Assembly (NCBI RefSeq): GCF_047303325.1 | Contig: NZ_JBKBEX010000026.1 | Span: forward strand, 1 to 64,000 | From: Polaromonas sp047303325 | GTDB taxonomy: Bacteria; Pseudomonadota; Gammaproteobacteria; Burkholderiales; Burkholderiaceae_C | Length of the DNA: 64,000 nucleotides | Reading direction: 5' to 3' | In this document: positions 7,876 to 15,305 of the stretch, in pieces | Numbering within the stretch: position 1 is the first letter of the stretch | Layout of the letters: each line of letters opens with the position of its first letter | The notes under the pieces: generated by a model | What the model was told of the DNA's origin: nothing | Database searches by the model: none | Seen by the model: the letters and a program-made list of their open reading frames with translations, nothing else | Translations under genes and position numbers: made by a program

Positions 7876-9177
7876 GTGAGGAGCGCCCGCTTCCACGCGT
7901 GGCTGGCGCAGCGCCCATTGCTCCAGTGGCTGCGCGAGGAGCTGGTACTTGCCCCGCTGGAGCCCATTTTGCATCCATCGCCGCGGCGTCTGTGGTGGCT
8001 GGGGCTTTCTTTTTTTTCGGGCAATGCCCTGTTCGCCTGGATCTGGTCGGCCTGGCTGCCCCAGCCCTATGAAAACCTGCCCCTGCGCGTGATGGCCAGC
8101 CTGCTGGGCTACAGCCTGATGACGCGGCGCGTCAACCACGACCCGAGCAGCCGCCTGGCGCAAAGGGTGTTCGGCCTGGTGTTCTGGGTGGAACTGCCGG
8201 TGCTGTTCAGCTGGATGTACCTGTGCAACAGCGGCAGCACGGTGTGGCTGGCCACCATGGCGGCCATGGTGCTGATCTACTACCACGTGACCGACTGGCG
8301 CCTGGCCACGCTGGGCACCATCACGGGGGGCCTGCTGGCCTTCGGGGCCTTCATGGCCATCGGGCCCGCGGTTCCCTTGCTGCCGCCCGAGCAGCGCGCC
8401 GTCCATGCCGTGGTGTTCGCCTTTGCCTGGTCGATCGCGCTGGTGCTCAACCTGTCCTCGGCCAACCTGCGGCGGGAGCAACTCTCCAGCACGCTGACCA
8501 CTATAGGCATCATGGCCCATGAACTTCGCACGCCGCTGTCGACGGCGGCGCTGCTGGGCGACGCGATCCAGCTGGAGGTGCAACGCCAGCCCGACAACCC
8601 GCGCGCGCAGCAGCTGGACAAACTGGCGCTGCGCCTGCACGCCCTGGTGCGCAACATGAACCACCAGATCGACACCCAGATCGCCAACGCCAAGCTGCTG
8701 CAGCTGCCGCGCTACACCGAGCGGGTCTGGGCCAGCAAGGTGGTGCAGGACGTTGTGGTGGCTTATCCTTACCAGTCGAGCCGCCAGCGCGACTGTGTCA
8801 AGGTCATCATTCATGACGATTTCAGTTTCCGTTCTTCCGCCACCCAGTTTTCCCAGGTGCTGGACAACCTGATCAAAAACGCCCTGCACTCCCTGATGGC
8901 GGCCGACTCGAAATACCCGGCCGGAGCGCTGCGCATCGAGGTGGGCCACTCGCAGCAGCGCGGCCGCATTATCGTGGCGGACGAAGGCATGGGCATAGAC
9001 GCGGCCTTGCTGCCGCAGATTTTTAAACCTTTTTTCTCCAGCAACCGTGGCACAGGCCACGGTCTGGGTTTGGCGTTTTGCCAGCAAGTGGTACAAAGTG
9101 CAGGCGGCAACATTCATGTGAAATCCGAGTTTGCCGTGGGCGCCGTTTTTACCATTGAACTGCCCATGGCGTCCTGA
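7876..9177 (+). CDS. lqsS: LqsS/CqsS-type six-TM sensor histidine kinase
   Basis: Protein of 433 residues with a GTG start preceded by GGAGAG at 7861-7866. Six membrane segments are readable (about residues 39-61, 67-83, 97-117, 122-138, 142-163, 174-195), leaving no periplasmic domain. This is the architecture of alpha-hydroxyketone sensors CqsS and LqsS. The kinase core follows directly: H-box GIMAHELRTPLS with His215, N-box NLIKNAL (Asn335), G1 DEGMG (369-373), F-box FKPFF, and G2 GTGHGLGL (392-399). There is no fused receiver, as in LqsS and unlike hybrid CqsS. It is followed by the LqsR-like regulator. Family assignment rests on architecture plus synteny with regulator and synthase. Confidence 0.82.
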   Translation: MRSARFHAWLAQRPLLQWLREELVLAPLEPILHPSPRRLWWLGLSFFSGNALFAWIWSAWLPQPYENLPLRVMASLLGYSLMTRRVNHDPSSRLAQRVFGLVFWVELPVLFSWMYLCNSGSTVWLATMAAMVLIYYHVTDWRLATLGTITGGLLAFGAFMAIGPAVPLLPPEQRAVHAVVFAFAWSIALVLNLSSANLRREQLSSTLTTIGIMAHELRTPLSTAALLGDAIQLEVQRQPDNPRAQQLDKLALRLHALVRNMNHQIDTQIANAKLLQLPRYTERVWASKVVQDVVVAYPYQSSRQRDCVKVIIHDDFSFRSSATQFSQVLDNLIKNALHSLMAADSKYPAGALRIEVGHSQQRGRIIVADEGMGIDAALLPQIFKPFFSSNRGTGHGLGLAFCQQVVQSAGGNIHVKSEFAVGAVFTIELPMAS

Positions 9178-9243
9178 TGCCCCTGAAAGCCTGTTTGCGA
9201 CTTTGTACGACTGCTTTTGACAACCCACCCTAAAACGACAAAC

Positions 9244-10230
9244 ATGTCCTTTGCACTCTACCGCCGACCGGGAGGCGTGGTCTTTCTGGACGACGACCCG
9301 GACTACCTCGAAATGCTGGCCGAGGTCATGCCGCTGGACTGGTATGTGCGCCTGTTCCTGCGGCCAGTGGCCTGCATAGACCTGCTGCTCAAGGAGCCGG
9401 CACGCTGGGAAGCGGACGCCTGGCGCCAGCAGGAGATCATCAACCGCTGGCGCGAAGGCGCGGCCCTGATCCCGCAGATCCTGCAATACTGGCGCGAAGA
9501 CGGCTCGGCGCGCTTTGCGCTCACGCAGGTCTGCGTGGTCGATTACTCGATGCCGGCGATGAGCGGGCTGCGGGTGCTCAGCGAGCTGACGGGCTGGTCC
9601 GGCGCGCGCGTGCTGCTGACCGGGCGCGCCGACGAGCAACTCGCCGTCTCGGCCTTCAACCGCGGGCTGATCGAACAGTTCATTCCCAAACAGTCCCCCG
9701 AAATCCGGCTGCGCCTGACCGACGCCATCCAGGCGTTGCTGCGACAGCCCGACGGGAGGCACCAGCAGACCTGGCGCTCCACGCTGTCGCGCGAGCAGCA
9801 CGCCCTGCTGTGCGAGCCCACGATCGCCCAGGAGCTGGAAAACCTGGCGCTGCGCCAGGGCTGGATAGAGCATGTGGTGATAGGCGCGCCTTTCGGCGTG
9901 CTGGCGCTGGACCGCAAGGGCAGCGCCAGCTGGCTGCAGCTGGAGCCGGCGGCCAACCTGCGCGAACTCGCGGAAATCGCCGAATCCCAGGGTTGGGACA
10001 CGGCCACCGTGCAGGACGTAGCCGCGGGCAAAAAACTCATAGACCTCGAACTGCAGCTGGCGCTGGGCGCCGGCCAGAAGCCGCAGCCGCGCCAGGCCTT
10101 CACCATCGCCTCGGGCGCAACCGTGCTGCACGCCGCGCTGTTCAACGTGGGTGAGACCTTCAGCCCGGGCTTCATGACCAGCCACGAGCGTTTTATCGCC
10201 ACCTCGGGCGAGCGCCAGCTGCAGGACTAG
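9244..10230 (+). CDS. lqsR: LqsR-like response regulator with enlarged receiver domain
   Basis: Protein of 328 residues from the ATG at 9244; a TTG at 9217 in the same frame would add nine residues, and neither has a strong ribosome site. The acidic pocket is FLDDD (residues 14-18) and the phosphoacceptor is Asp100 in VVDYSMPAMSG. Thr126 (LLTGRAD) and Lys149 (FIPKQ) complete a receiver. The distance from the acidic pair to the phosphoacceptor is about 82 residues instead of about 44, because an extra helical segment rich in Trp, Arg and Glu (about 50-90) is inserted. This is the peculiarity known from Legionella LqsR. The C-terminal half (about 165-328) has no recognised DNA-binding or enzymatic motif, so the output mode is unknown. 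Confidence 0.8.
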   Translation: MSFALYRRPGGVVFLDDDPDYLEMLAEVMPLDWYVRLFLRPVACIDLLLKEPARWEADAWRQQEIINRWREGAALIPQILQYWREDGSARFALTQVCVVDYSMPAMSGLRVLSELTGWSGARVLLTGRADEQLAVSAFNRGLIEQFIPKQSPEIRLRLTDAIQALLRQPDGRHQQTWRSTLSREQHALLCEPTIAQELENLALRQGWIEHVVIGAPFGVLALDRKGSASWLQLEPAANLRELAEIAESQGWDTATVQDVAAGKKLIDLELQLALGAGQKPQPRQAFTIASGATVLHAALFNVGETFSPGFMTSHERFIATSGERQLQD

Positions 10231-10254
10231 CCTGCGCGCCATCCGGCTGCGCAC

Positions 10255-11508
10255 TCATGCCTCGGCCTGGCCGGCTCGGGCGCGCCGCGCGATCGGCCAG
10301 TCCCAGGGCTTGACGATGGGCGCGATCTCGCGGGCCACGGCTTCCACGTGGTCCAGTTCCGACTCCATCAGGCCGGCGTTCAGCGTCATGCGCATCATGG
10401 CGCGCTTGGCGCTGGTAGCCGGCGCGCAGAACATCGAGGAAAACACATTGCGCTCTTCCAGCCGGTCGCGCAGCACCATGGTGTCGCTTTCCGAGCCGAC
10501 TTCCAGCGCGATGATCTGCTGGCTGCCCTGGTGGATCGGATAACCGAGCTCGCTCAGCGAGGCGCGTAGCCGGCGCGTGTTCGCGTGCAGGCGCTTGCGC
10601 GCGTCATCGCTGTCCCGAATCAGTTCCAGGGTGGCGGCCAGGCCGGCGATCTCATGCGGCAGCAGGCTGGAGCTGAAGATGTTGGGAAAACTCGAACACA
10701 GGATGTAGTAGCGCATGTGGGCCGGCGCGGTGAAAAAGCCCGCGCGGCCCGCGAAGGCCTTGGCCAGGCTGGCGGTGATGAAGTGCACCCGGTCGGTCAA
10801 GCCCAGTTCGGCGCACAGTCCCGCGCCCTGGGGGCCGTGCGTGCCCAGCGAATGCGACTCGTCGACCAGCATCATGCAACCGTGGGCCTCGGCCACGTCC
10901 ACTATTTCCACCAGCGGGCTGACAGCGCCGGTGGTGCTGTAGACCGAATCCACCACCACAATGCCGGGACCGTTGCGGGCGATCATGCGCGCCAGGTGGG
11001 CCGGGTCGTTGTGGCGGAAGGCGAAGGCCGGCGCGCGTGCCGCATGGGCGCCCTCCCACAGCGAGGCATGGGCCAGGGTGTCCAGGTAGACCGGCGTCTG
11101 CGCGTCGGCAATCGCCTGCAGCAGGCCGACGTTGGCCGCGTAGCCCGACTGGCAAATGAAGCCGTCGTCCTTGCCGACCCAGGCGGCCAGGGCCGTCTCC
11201 AGGGCATGCGTGGGATGCTGGTTCAGGTGGAAGACGCCGGACTGCACCACGAACTCCTGCGCCTTGCGCAAGGACTCGACCTGGGCATGCACGATCTGCG
11301 GATGCCCCGTAATACTCAGGTAGTCGTTGCCGTCCAGGCGTATGGCATTGGAGTCGGGCGTGCGGCCATGGAGCATGAATTTCCCGCCCCATTGCTGGTC
11401 CCAGCGCGGCTTGAAGTCGCGCGCGATGCGCTGGCTCAGCTGGGCCCCCAGGGCGGGATTGATAGGCGCCTTGACGGCGGATGGAATTTCGCGTTCGAGT
11501 ACTTGCAT
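10255..11508 (-). CDS. lqsA: Alpha-hydroxyketone autoinducer synthase (LqsA/CqsA-like aminotransferase)
   Basis: Pyridoxal-phosphate enzyme of 417 residues in the alpha-oxoamine synthase family. In CqsA and LqsA it condenses an acyl-CoA with an amino-acid-derived substrate to make the precursor of CAI-1/LAI-1-type signals. The PLP Lys is Lys250 in ITASLAKAFAG, the cofactor Asp is Asp216 in LVDESHSLGTHG, and LDTLAHASLWEG carries the ring-stacking His147. The sequence HLNQHPTHALET and the absence of biotin-pathway neighbours favour CqsA/LqsA over BioF (8-amino-7-oxononanoate synthase) or KBL, which are the alternatives. GGAG stands eight bases before the ATG. The gene is convergent with lqsR, separated by 24 bp. 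Confidence 0.85.
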   Translation of the reverse strand: MQVLEREIPSAVKAPINPALGAQLSQRIARDFKPRWDQQWGGKFMLHGRTPDSNAIRLDGNDYLSITGHPQIVHAQVESLRKAQEFVVQSGVFHLNQHPTHALETALAAWVGKDDGFICQSGYAANVGLLQAIADAQTPVYLDTLAHASLWEGAHAARAPAFAFRHNDPAHLARMIARNGPGIVVVDSVYSTTGAVSPLVEIVDVAEAHGCMMLVDESHSLGTHGPQGAGLCAELGLTDRVHFITASLAKAFAGRAGFFTAPAHMRYYILCSSFPNIFSSSLLPHEIAGLAATLELIRDSDDARKRLHANTRRLRASLSELGYPIHQGSQQIIALEVGSESDTMVLRDRLEERNVFSSMFCAPATSAKRAMMRMTLNAGLMESELDHVEAVAREIAPIVKPWDWPIARRARAGQAEA

Positions 11509-11572
11509 GGGGGAGCTCCGTTAGAAAGAGGAACCCCCATTGAAAGCGCTCAAACAAATTGATACGTGTTAT

Positions 11573-11594
11573 CCCCTGTCAGAACTAACAGGGG
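11573..11594. promoter_or_regulatory. Dyad upstream of the autoinducer synthase gene
   Basis: CCCCTGT at 11573-11579 and ACAGGGG at 11588-11594 form a 7-bp inverted repeat with an 8-bp spacer, about 65 bp upstream of the lqsA start codon. It has no T-run, so an operator is more likely than a terminator. The rest of the 230-bp gap (11509-11738) is AT-richer and probably holds the lqsA promoter. The binding protein is unknown. Confidence 0.45.
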
Positions 11595-11738
11595 TCACGC
11601 TAATACACCAAATTTCAGCAAAAGTAATGTGAACTATTCACTTCATTTTTTCCGGACTCTCACCTATTTCCTTACATGGCGAAGTTACGAAAGGTACGGA
11701 TCCCCCATGGAGCCGGGATATTTCGGGTATTTAATTTT

Positions 11739-12197
11739 TTACCCCTGCTTCCACGGCAGGCCCTGCAGACGCCAGCCGCCCTTGTGGCCGCGCTGTCCCT
11801 TTTCGTCGGCGTCGCCCTCAAAGCCCTCCAGGATGTTGTAGGCCTCCAGGCCCAGCTCCGCCGCGCGTTTGGCGGCCGCCACTGAACGCACGCCGCTGCG
11901 GCATAGCAGCACGGCTTTCTTGCCGGTGGGCACGGCCGCTTTCAGCCCCTCATCAAAGCCCGCATTCATGGCCATGCCCGGCCATTGCTTCCAGGCCAGC
12001 GGCACGGCGCCGGGCACATAACCGACCCATTCGCGCTCGGCGTCGGTGCGCACGTCCACCAGCACAGCCTCGCCCGACTGCATCCATTCAAACGCCAGGC
12101 GCGCGGGGATGTCCCCGGCATAGCCGGCGGCCGGCCGGACCTGAAGCGGGGAGCAGGCGTTCGCTGCGGTAGAGCTTGTCATGTCATTGCCTGTCAT
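11739..12197 (-). CDS. Rhodanese-like sulfurtransferase
   Basis: Single-domain rhodanese of 152 residues from the ATG at 12197 (147 if the ATG at 12182 is used). The catalytic Cys lies in the loop VLLCRSGVRS, preceded by the typical VLVDVRTDAEREWVGYVPGAVPL substrate-side motif. It transfers sulfane sulfur to cyanide or other thiophilic acceptors, or serves in sulfur relay. The frame upstream of 12197 translates a polypyrimidine stretch into Phe/Leu runs and is not part of the gene. It points toward the lqsA promoter region and is divergent from the ppk2 gene. Confidence 0.88.
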   Translation of the reverse strand: MTGNDMTSSTAANACSPLQVRPAAGYAGDIPARLAFEWMQSGEAVLVDVRTDAEREWVGYVPGAVPLAWKQWPGMAMNAGFDEGLKAAVPTGKKAVLLCRSGVRSVAAAKRAAELGLEAYNILEGFEGDADEKGQRGHKGGWRLQGLPWKQG

Positions 12198-12200
12198 ATA

Positions 12201-12258
12201 AAGAAAAGGAAGGAGGAAGAAAAAAAGAAAAGAAAAGAAAAAGAAGAAGCAGAAAAGT
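12201..12258. repeat. Polypurine tract (A/G-only run)
   Basis: Roughly 55 bases of almost pure A and G on the plus strand, with repeated AAGAAAAGAAAAG units, lie between the divergent rhodanese and PPK2 genes. Such tracts can bend, form triplex-prone DNA or act as an UP-element-like promoter region. No function can be assigned. Confidence 0.6.
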
Positions 12259-12371
12259 GAAAGCGCCCAGGCAAGTTTATTCCCGGGCCGCGGCCCGCGG
12301 CAACAGCAGGGAGAAAGCGCGGCATGCACAATCACAGCGGCAAGCCCGCCCACCGCCTACCGGAGACATCG

Positions 12372-13295
12372 ATGCCGACCACCCGCACAGACCCGCCTCT
12401 TTTTCCCGACACCGCGGCCGGTAAGGCGGACCTCAAGGCCTTGGCCAGGCTGCTGGCCCGATGGCAGCCACCGCCAACCGGCACGGACGGCCAGCCGCCG
12501 TCCGGCAAAGAAGCCGGCAAGCCCTGGGCGCTGGCCGACCTGGACCCCACGGCCAAGCCCTTTTCCAGCGGCGACAAGCAGCGCGACAAGGCCCTGGTCG
12601 AGACCCTGGCGGCGGAACTCGACGAGCTGCAGAACCTGTTCTACGCCGACAAGCGCTTCAAGCTGCTGGTCATCCTGCAGGGCACCGACACCGCCGGCAA
12701 GGACGGCACCCTGCGCGGTGTGTTCGGCCGCATCAGCCCGCTGGGCGTGCACACCGTGAGCTGGCGCGCGCCCAACGAGGCGGAGCGTGCCCACGATTAC
12801 CTGTGGCGCATCCACCAGCAAGTGCCGGCCGCCGGCGAGATCACCCTTTTCAACCGCAGCCACTATGAGGACGTCCTGGTGCCGCCCGTCAAGGGCTGGA
12901 TCACGCCGGCGCAGACCGCCCAGCGCTACCGCCACATCAACGACTTCGAGCGCCTGCTTGCGCAGACCGGCACCGTGGTCCTGAAGTTCATGCTGCATAT
13001 CAGCCGCAACGAGCAGCGTGACCGCCTGCAGGCGCGGCTGGACGACCCGACCAAACAGTGGAAGTTCAACATCGACGATCTGGAGGCGCGCAAGCAGTGG
13101 AAGCAGTACCAGCAGGCTTACGAGGACCTGCTTCGCGCCACCAGCACGCCCTGGGCGCCGTGGACCGTGGTGCCCGCCGACTCCAAGACCCACCGCAACC
13201 TGATGATCGCCACCGTGGTCCGCGCCACGCTGGTGCAGCTGGGCCTGCGCTTTCCCCCCGGCGATCCCGCGCTCAAGAGCGTGAAAATCCGCTGA
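12372..13295 (+). CDS. Polyphosphate kinase 2 (PPK2 family)
   Basis: Protein of 307 residues that uses polyphosphate to phosphorylate nucleotides (or the reverse). The P-loop is GTDTAGKDGT, followed by FGRISPLGVHTVSW, the Walker B-like region FNRSHYEDVLVPPV and the lid basic residues HISRNEQRDRLQARL. The ATG at 12372 has GGAGA five bases upstream, so it is preferred to the ATG at 12324. The length of about 300 residues is that of a single-domain PPK2; subclass (ADP- or AMP-phosphorylating) cannot be decided by eye. The tail YADKRFKLLVILQGTD is typical of the group. Confidence 0.92.
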   Translation: MPTTRTDPPLFPDTAAGKADLKALARLLARWQPPPTGTDGQPPSGKEAGKPWALADLDPTAKPFSSGDKQRDKALVETLAAELDELQNLFYADKRFKLLVILQGTDTAGKDGTLRGVFGRISPLGVHTVSWRAPNEAERAHDYLWRIHQQVPAAGEITLFNRSHYEDVLVPPVKGWITPAQTAQRYRHINDFERLLAQTGTVVLKFMLHISRNEQRDRLQARLDDPTKQWKFNIDDLEARKQWKQYQQAYEDLLRATSTPWAPWTVVPADSKTHRNLMIATVVRATLVQLGLRFPPGDPALKSVKIR

Positions 13296-13473
13296 GGTTG
13301 AAAGCCGCCGCGCGATTCCCGCCCGGACTGCAAAAACAGTTTCACCCGTATCGGGGGTAATCAAAAGGCCGATCGCCGCCCCCGTTGGTGGAAACCCTCT
13401 TTGTAAGCTTTGGGCAAGGCGGAATGATGAGTGTTCTTAGTGTTCGTATGTTTTCCAACAACAGGAGACAGTC

Positions 13474-14583
13474 ATGACCGAGAGCAAAAGCCCCCGCAGG
13501 CGCGGCCTGCTGAAAGGCGCCGCGATTGCCGCCGGCGCCCTGTCCGCCCCCATGGTCGCCATGGCGCAGACAACCTCCTTTCGCTTCCAGAGCACCTGGC
13601 CGGCCAAGGACATCTTCCACGAATTCGCCAACGACTTCGCGAAAAAAGTCAACGACATGGCCGGCGGCCGCCTCAAGATAGAGGTGCTGCCCTCCGGCGC
13701 TGTCGTGCCGGCCTTCCAGTTGCTCGAAGCCGTGAACAAGGGCACGCTGGACGGCGGCCACGGCGTGGTGGCCTACCACTACGGTAAAAATTCAGCACTG
13801 GCCCTGTGGGGCTCAGGCCCCGGCTTCGGCATGGATTCCAACATGGTGCTGGCCTGGCACAACTACGGCGGCGGCAAGGCCCTGCTCGAGGAAATCTACA
13901 AGGCCATCAACATGGACGTGGTGTCCTACCTCTATGGCCCCATGACCACCCAGCCGCTGGGCTGGTTCAAAAAACCCATCGCCAAGGCCGATGACCTCAA
14001 GGGCCTGAAGTACCGCACCGTAGGCCTGGCTGTGGACATGTTCACGCTGATGGGTGCTGCGGTCAACCCCCTGCCCGGCGGCGAAATCGTACCGGCGCTG
14101 GACCGCGGCCTGATCGACGCGGCCGAATTCAACAACGCCTCCTCCGACCGGGTCCTGGGTTTTCCGGACGTGGTGAAAAACTGCATGCTGCAGAGCTTTC
14201 ACCAAAGCGGCGAGCAGTTCGAGATCCTGTTCAACAAAACCAAATACAACACCTTGCCGGCCGAACTCAAGGCCATCATCGACTATGCGGTGCAGGCGGC
14301 CAGCGCCGACATGAGCTGGAAGATGATAGACCGCAACTCCAGCGACTACATCGAGATGAAGAAGCAGGGGATCAAGTTCTACAAGACCTCGGACGCCGTG
14401 CTGCGCGCCCAGCTGGACGCCTGGGACAAGACCATTGCCAAAAAAGCCGGCGAGAACCCGCTGTTCCAGAAGGTGCTGGATTCGCAAAAGGCGTTCGCCC
14501 AGCGGGCCGTATCCTGGCACAACGACTACTCCGTCGACTTCAAGATGGCCTACAACCATTATTTCTCCGGCAAGAAAGCCTGA
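13474..14583 (+). CDS. TRAP transporter solute receptor (DctP family)
   Basis: Periplasmic receptor of 369 residues that feeds a sodium-driven TRAP transporter. The N-terminus PRRRGLLKGAAIAAGALS looks like a Tat-type signal (Arg-Arg-Arg then hydrophobic stretch, cleavage near AMAQT). Characteristic segments are FRFQSTWPAKDIFHEFA, GGRLKIEVLPSGAVVPAFQ, DDLKGLKYRTVGL and AALDRGLIDAAEFNN-like sequence (PALDRGLIDAAEF). The latter resembles the TakP-type receptors for 2-oxo acids. AGGAGA is present upstream of the ATG. The two membrane genes follow after a hairpin terminator. A 2-oxo acid or other monocarboxylate substrate is inferred. Confidence 0.92.
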   Translation: MTESKSPRRRGLLKGAAIAAGALSAPMVAMAQTTSFRFQSTWPAKDIFHEFANDFAKKVNDMAGGRLKIEVLPSGAVVPAFQLLEAVNKGTLDGGHGVVAYHYGKNSALALWGSGPGFGMDSNMVLAWHNYGGGKALLEEIYKAINMDVVSYLYGPMTTQPLGWFKKPIAKADDLKGLKYRTVGLAVDMFTLMGAAVNPLPGGEIVPALDRGLIDAAEFNNASSDRVLGFPDVVKNCMLQSFHQSGEQFEILFNKTKYNTLPAELKAIIDYAVQAASADMSWKMIDRNSSDYIEMKKQGIKFYKTSDAVLRAQLDAWDKTIAKKAGENPLFQKVLDSQKAFAQRAVSWHNDYSVDFKMAYNHYFSGKKA

Positions 14584-14614
14584 CCGCCAGCGCTCGAGTC
14601 TGAGCCTGAAGCAC

Positions 14615-14650
14615 AGCAGCCATCCGGTTCCACCTGGATGGCTGCTTTTC
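14615..14650 (+). terminator. Intra-operon hairpin terminator after the TRAP receptor
   Basis: AGCAGCCATCC (14615-14625) pairs with GGATGGCTGCT (14636-14646) around a 10-base loop, followed by TTTCTTTG. It lies between the receptor and the small-permease gene and probably attenuates transcription, so that the receptor is made in excess of the membrane subunits. Confidence 0.75.
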
Positions 14651-14678
14651 TTTGTCACCGCACGCCACCGGAACCGCC

Positions 14679-15305
14679 ATGAACGTTCAACGTCTCCTGC
14701 ACACTGCCGACGCCATCAGCACCTGGGTGGGCAAGGCCTTTGCCTGGCTCATCGTGGTGCTGATGCTGCTGGTCTGCGCCGAGGTCTTCAAGCGCTACGC
14801 GCTCAACGCCCCGACAGCCTGGATCTTCGATGCCAACAACATGCTCTACGGCACGCTGTTCATGATGGGCGGGGCCTACACCCTGGCCCATGACGGCCAT
14901 GTGCGCGGAGACTTCCTGTACGGCAACATGAAGCCGCGCACCCAGGCCCTGCTGGACCTGGTGCTCTACGTCCTGTTCTTCCTGCCCGGCATCGCCGCGC
15001 TGACCTGGGCCGGCTGGACCTATTTCAACGACTCGTGGTCCATCCATGAGCAGACCTTCAACGCCGACCCGATCCCGCTGTATCCCTTCAAGTTCGTGAT
15101 CCCGCTGGCCGGCGCCATCGTGCTGATGCAGGGAATCGCCGAGATGATCCGCTGCGTGGTCTGCCTCAGGACCGGCGCATGGACGCCCCGGCTCAGGGAC
15201 GCCGAGGAGGCCGACGTGGTGGCCCAGCAGCTGGCCGGCAGCGAATTCGTCGACGAGGACGCCAAGCAGCTTGCCATCGAAAAATCCAAAGGAATGAAGG
15301 GATAA
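14679..15305 (+). CDS. TRAP transporter small permease (DctQ)
   Basis: Membrane protein of 208 residues with four hydrophobic segments (WLIVVLMLLVCAEVF, LYGTLFMMGGAYTL, LVLYVLFFLPGIAALTWAG and FVIPLAGAIVLMQGI). The DctQ signature region around HDGHVRGDFLY is present. The soluble C-terminal tail of about 35 residues is acidic. The ATG at 14679 precedes the first membrane segment; the frame upstream runs through the terminator. It is followed without a gap by the large permease gene. Confidence 0.92.
   Translation: MNVQRLLHTADAISTWVGKAFAWLIVVLMLLVCAEVFKRYALNAPTAWIFDANNMLYGTLFMMGGAYTLAHDGHVRGDFLYGNMKPRTQALLDLVLYVLFFLPGIAALTWAGWTYFNDSWSIHEQTFNADPIPLYPFKFVIPLAGAIVLMQGIAEMIRCVVCLRTGAWTPRLRDAEEADVVAQQLAGSEFVDEDAKQLAIEKSKGMKG

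Noticed and set aside
7819..10254. 811-codon open frame on the minus strand opposite lqsS and lqsR
   Set aside because: It is an antisense image of two well-formed genes in high-GC DNA; its translation is His/Gln/Arg-rich and has no domain.
10255..11508. BioF (8-amino-7-oxononanoate synthase) of biotin synthesis
   Set aside because: Same fold, but no bio genes are nearby and the gene abuts an LqsS/LqsR-type pair; CqsA/LqsA fits context and local motifs better.
12182..12353. N-terminal extension of the rhodanese with a Phe-rich hydrophobic stretch that looks like a membrane segment
   Set aside because: It is translated from the polypyrimidine strand of the A/G tract; an ATG directly before the domain is the better start.
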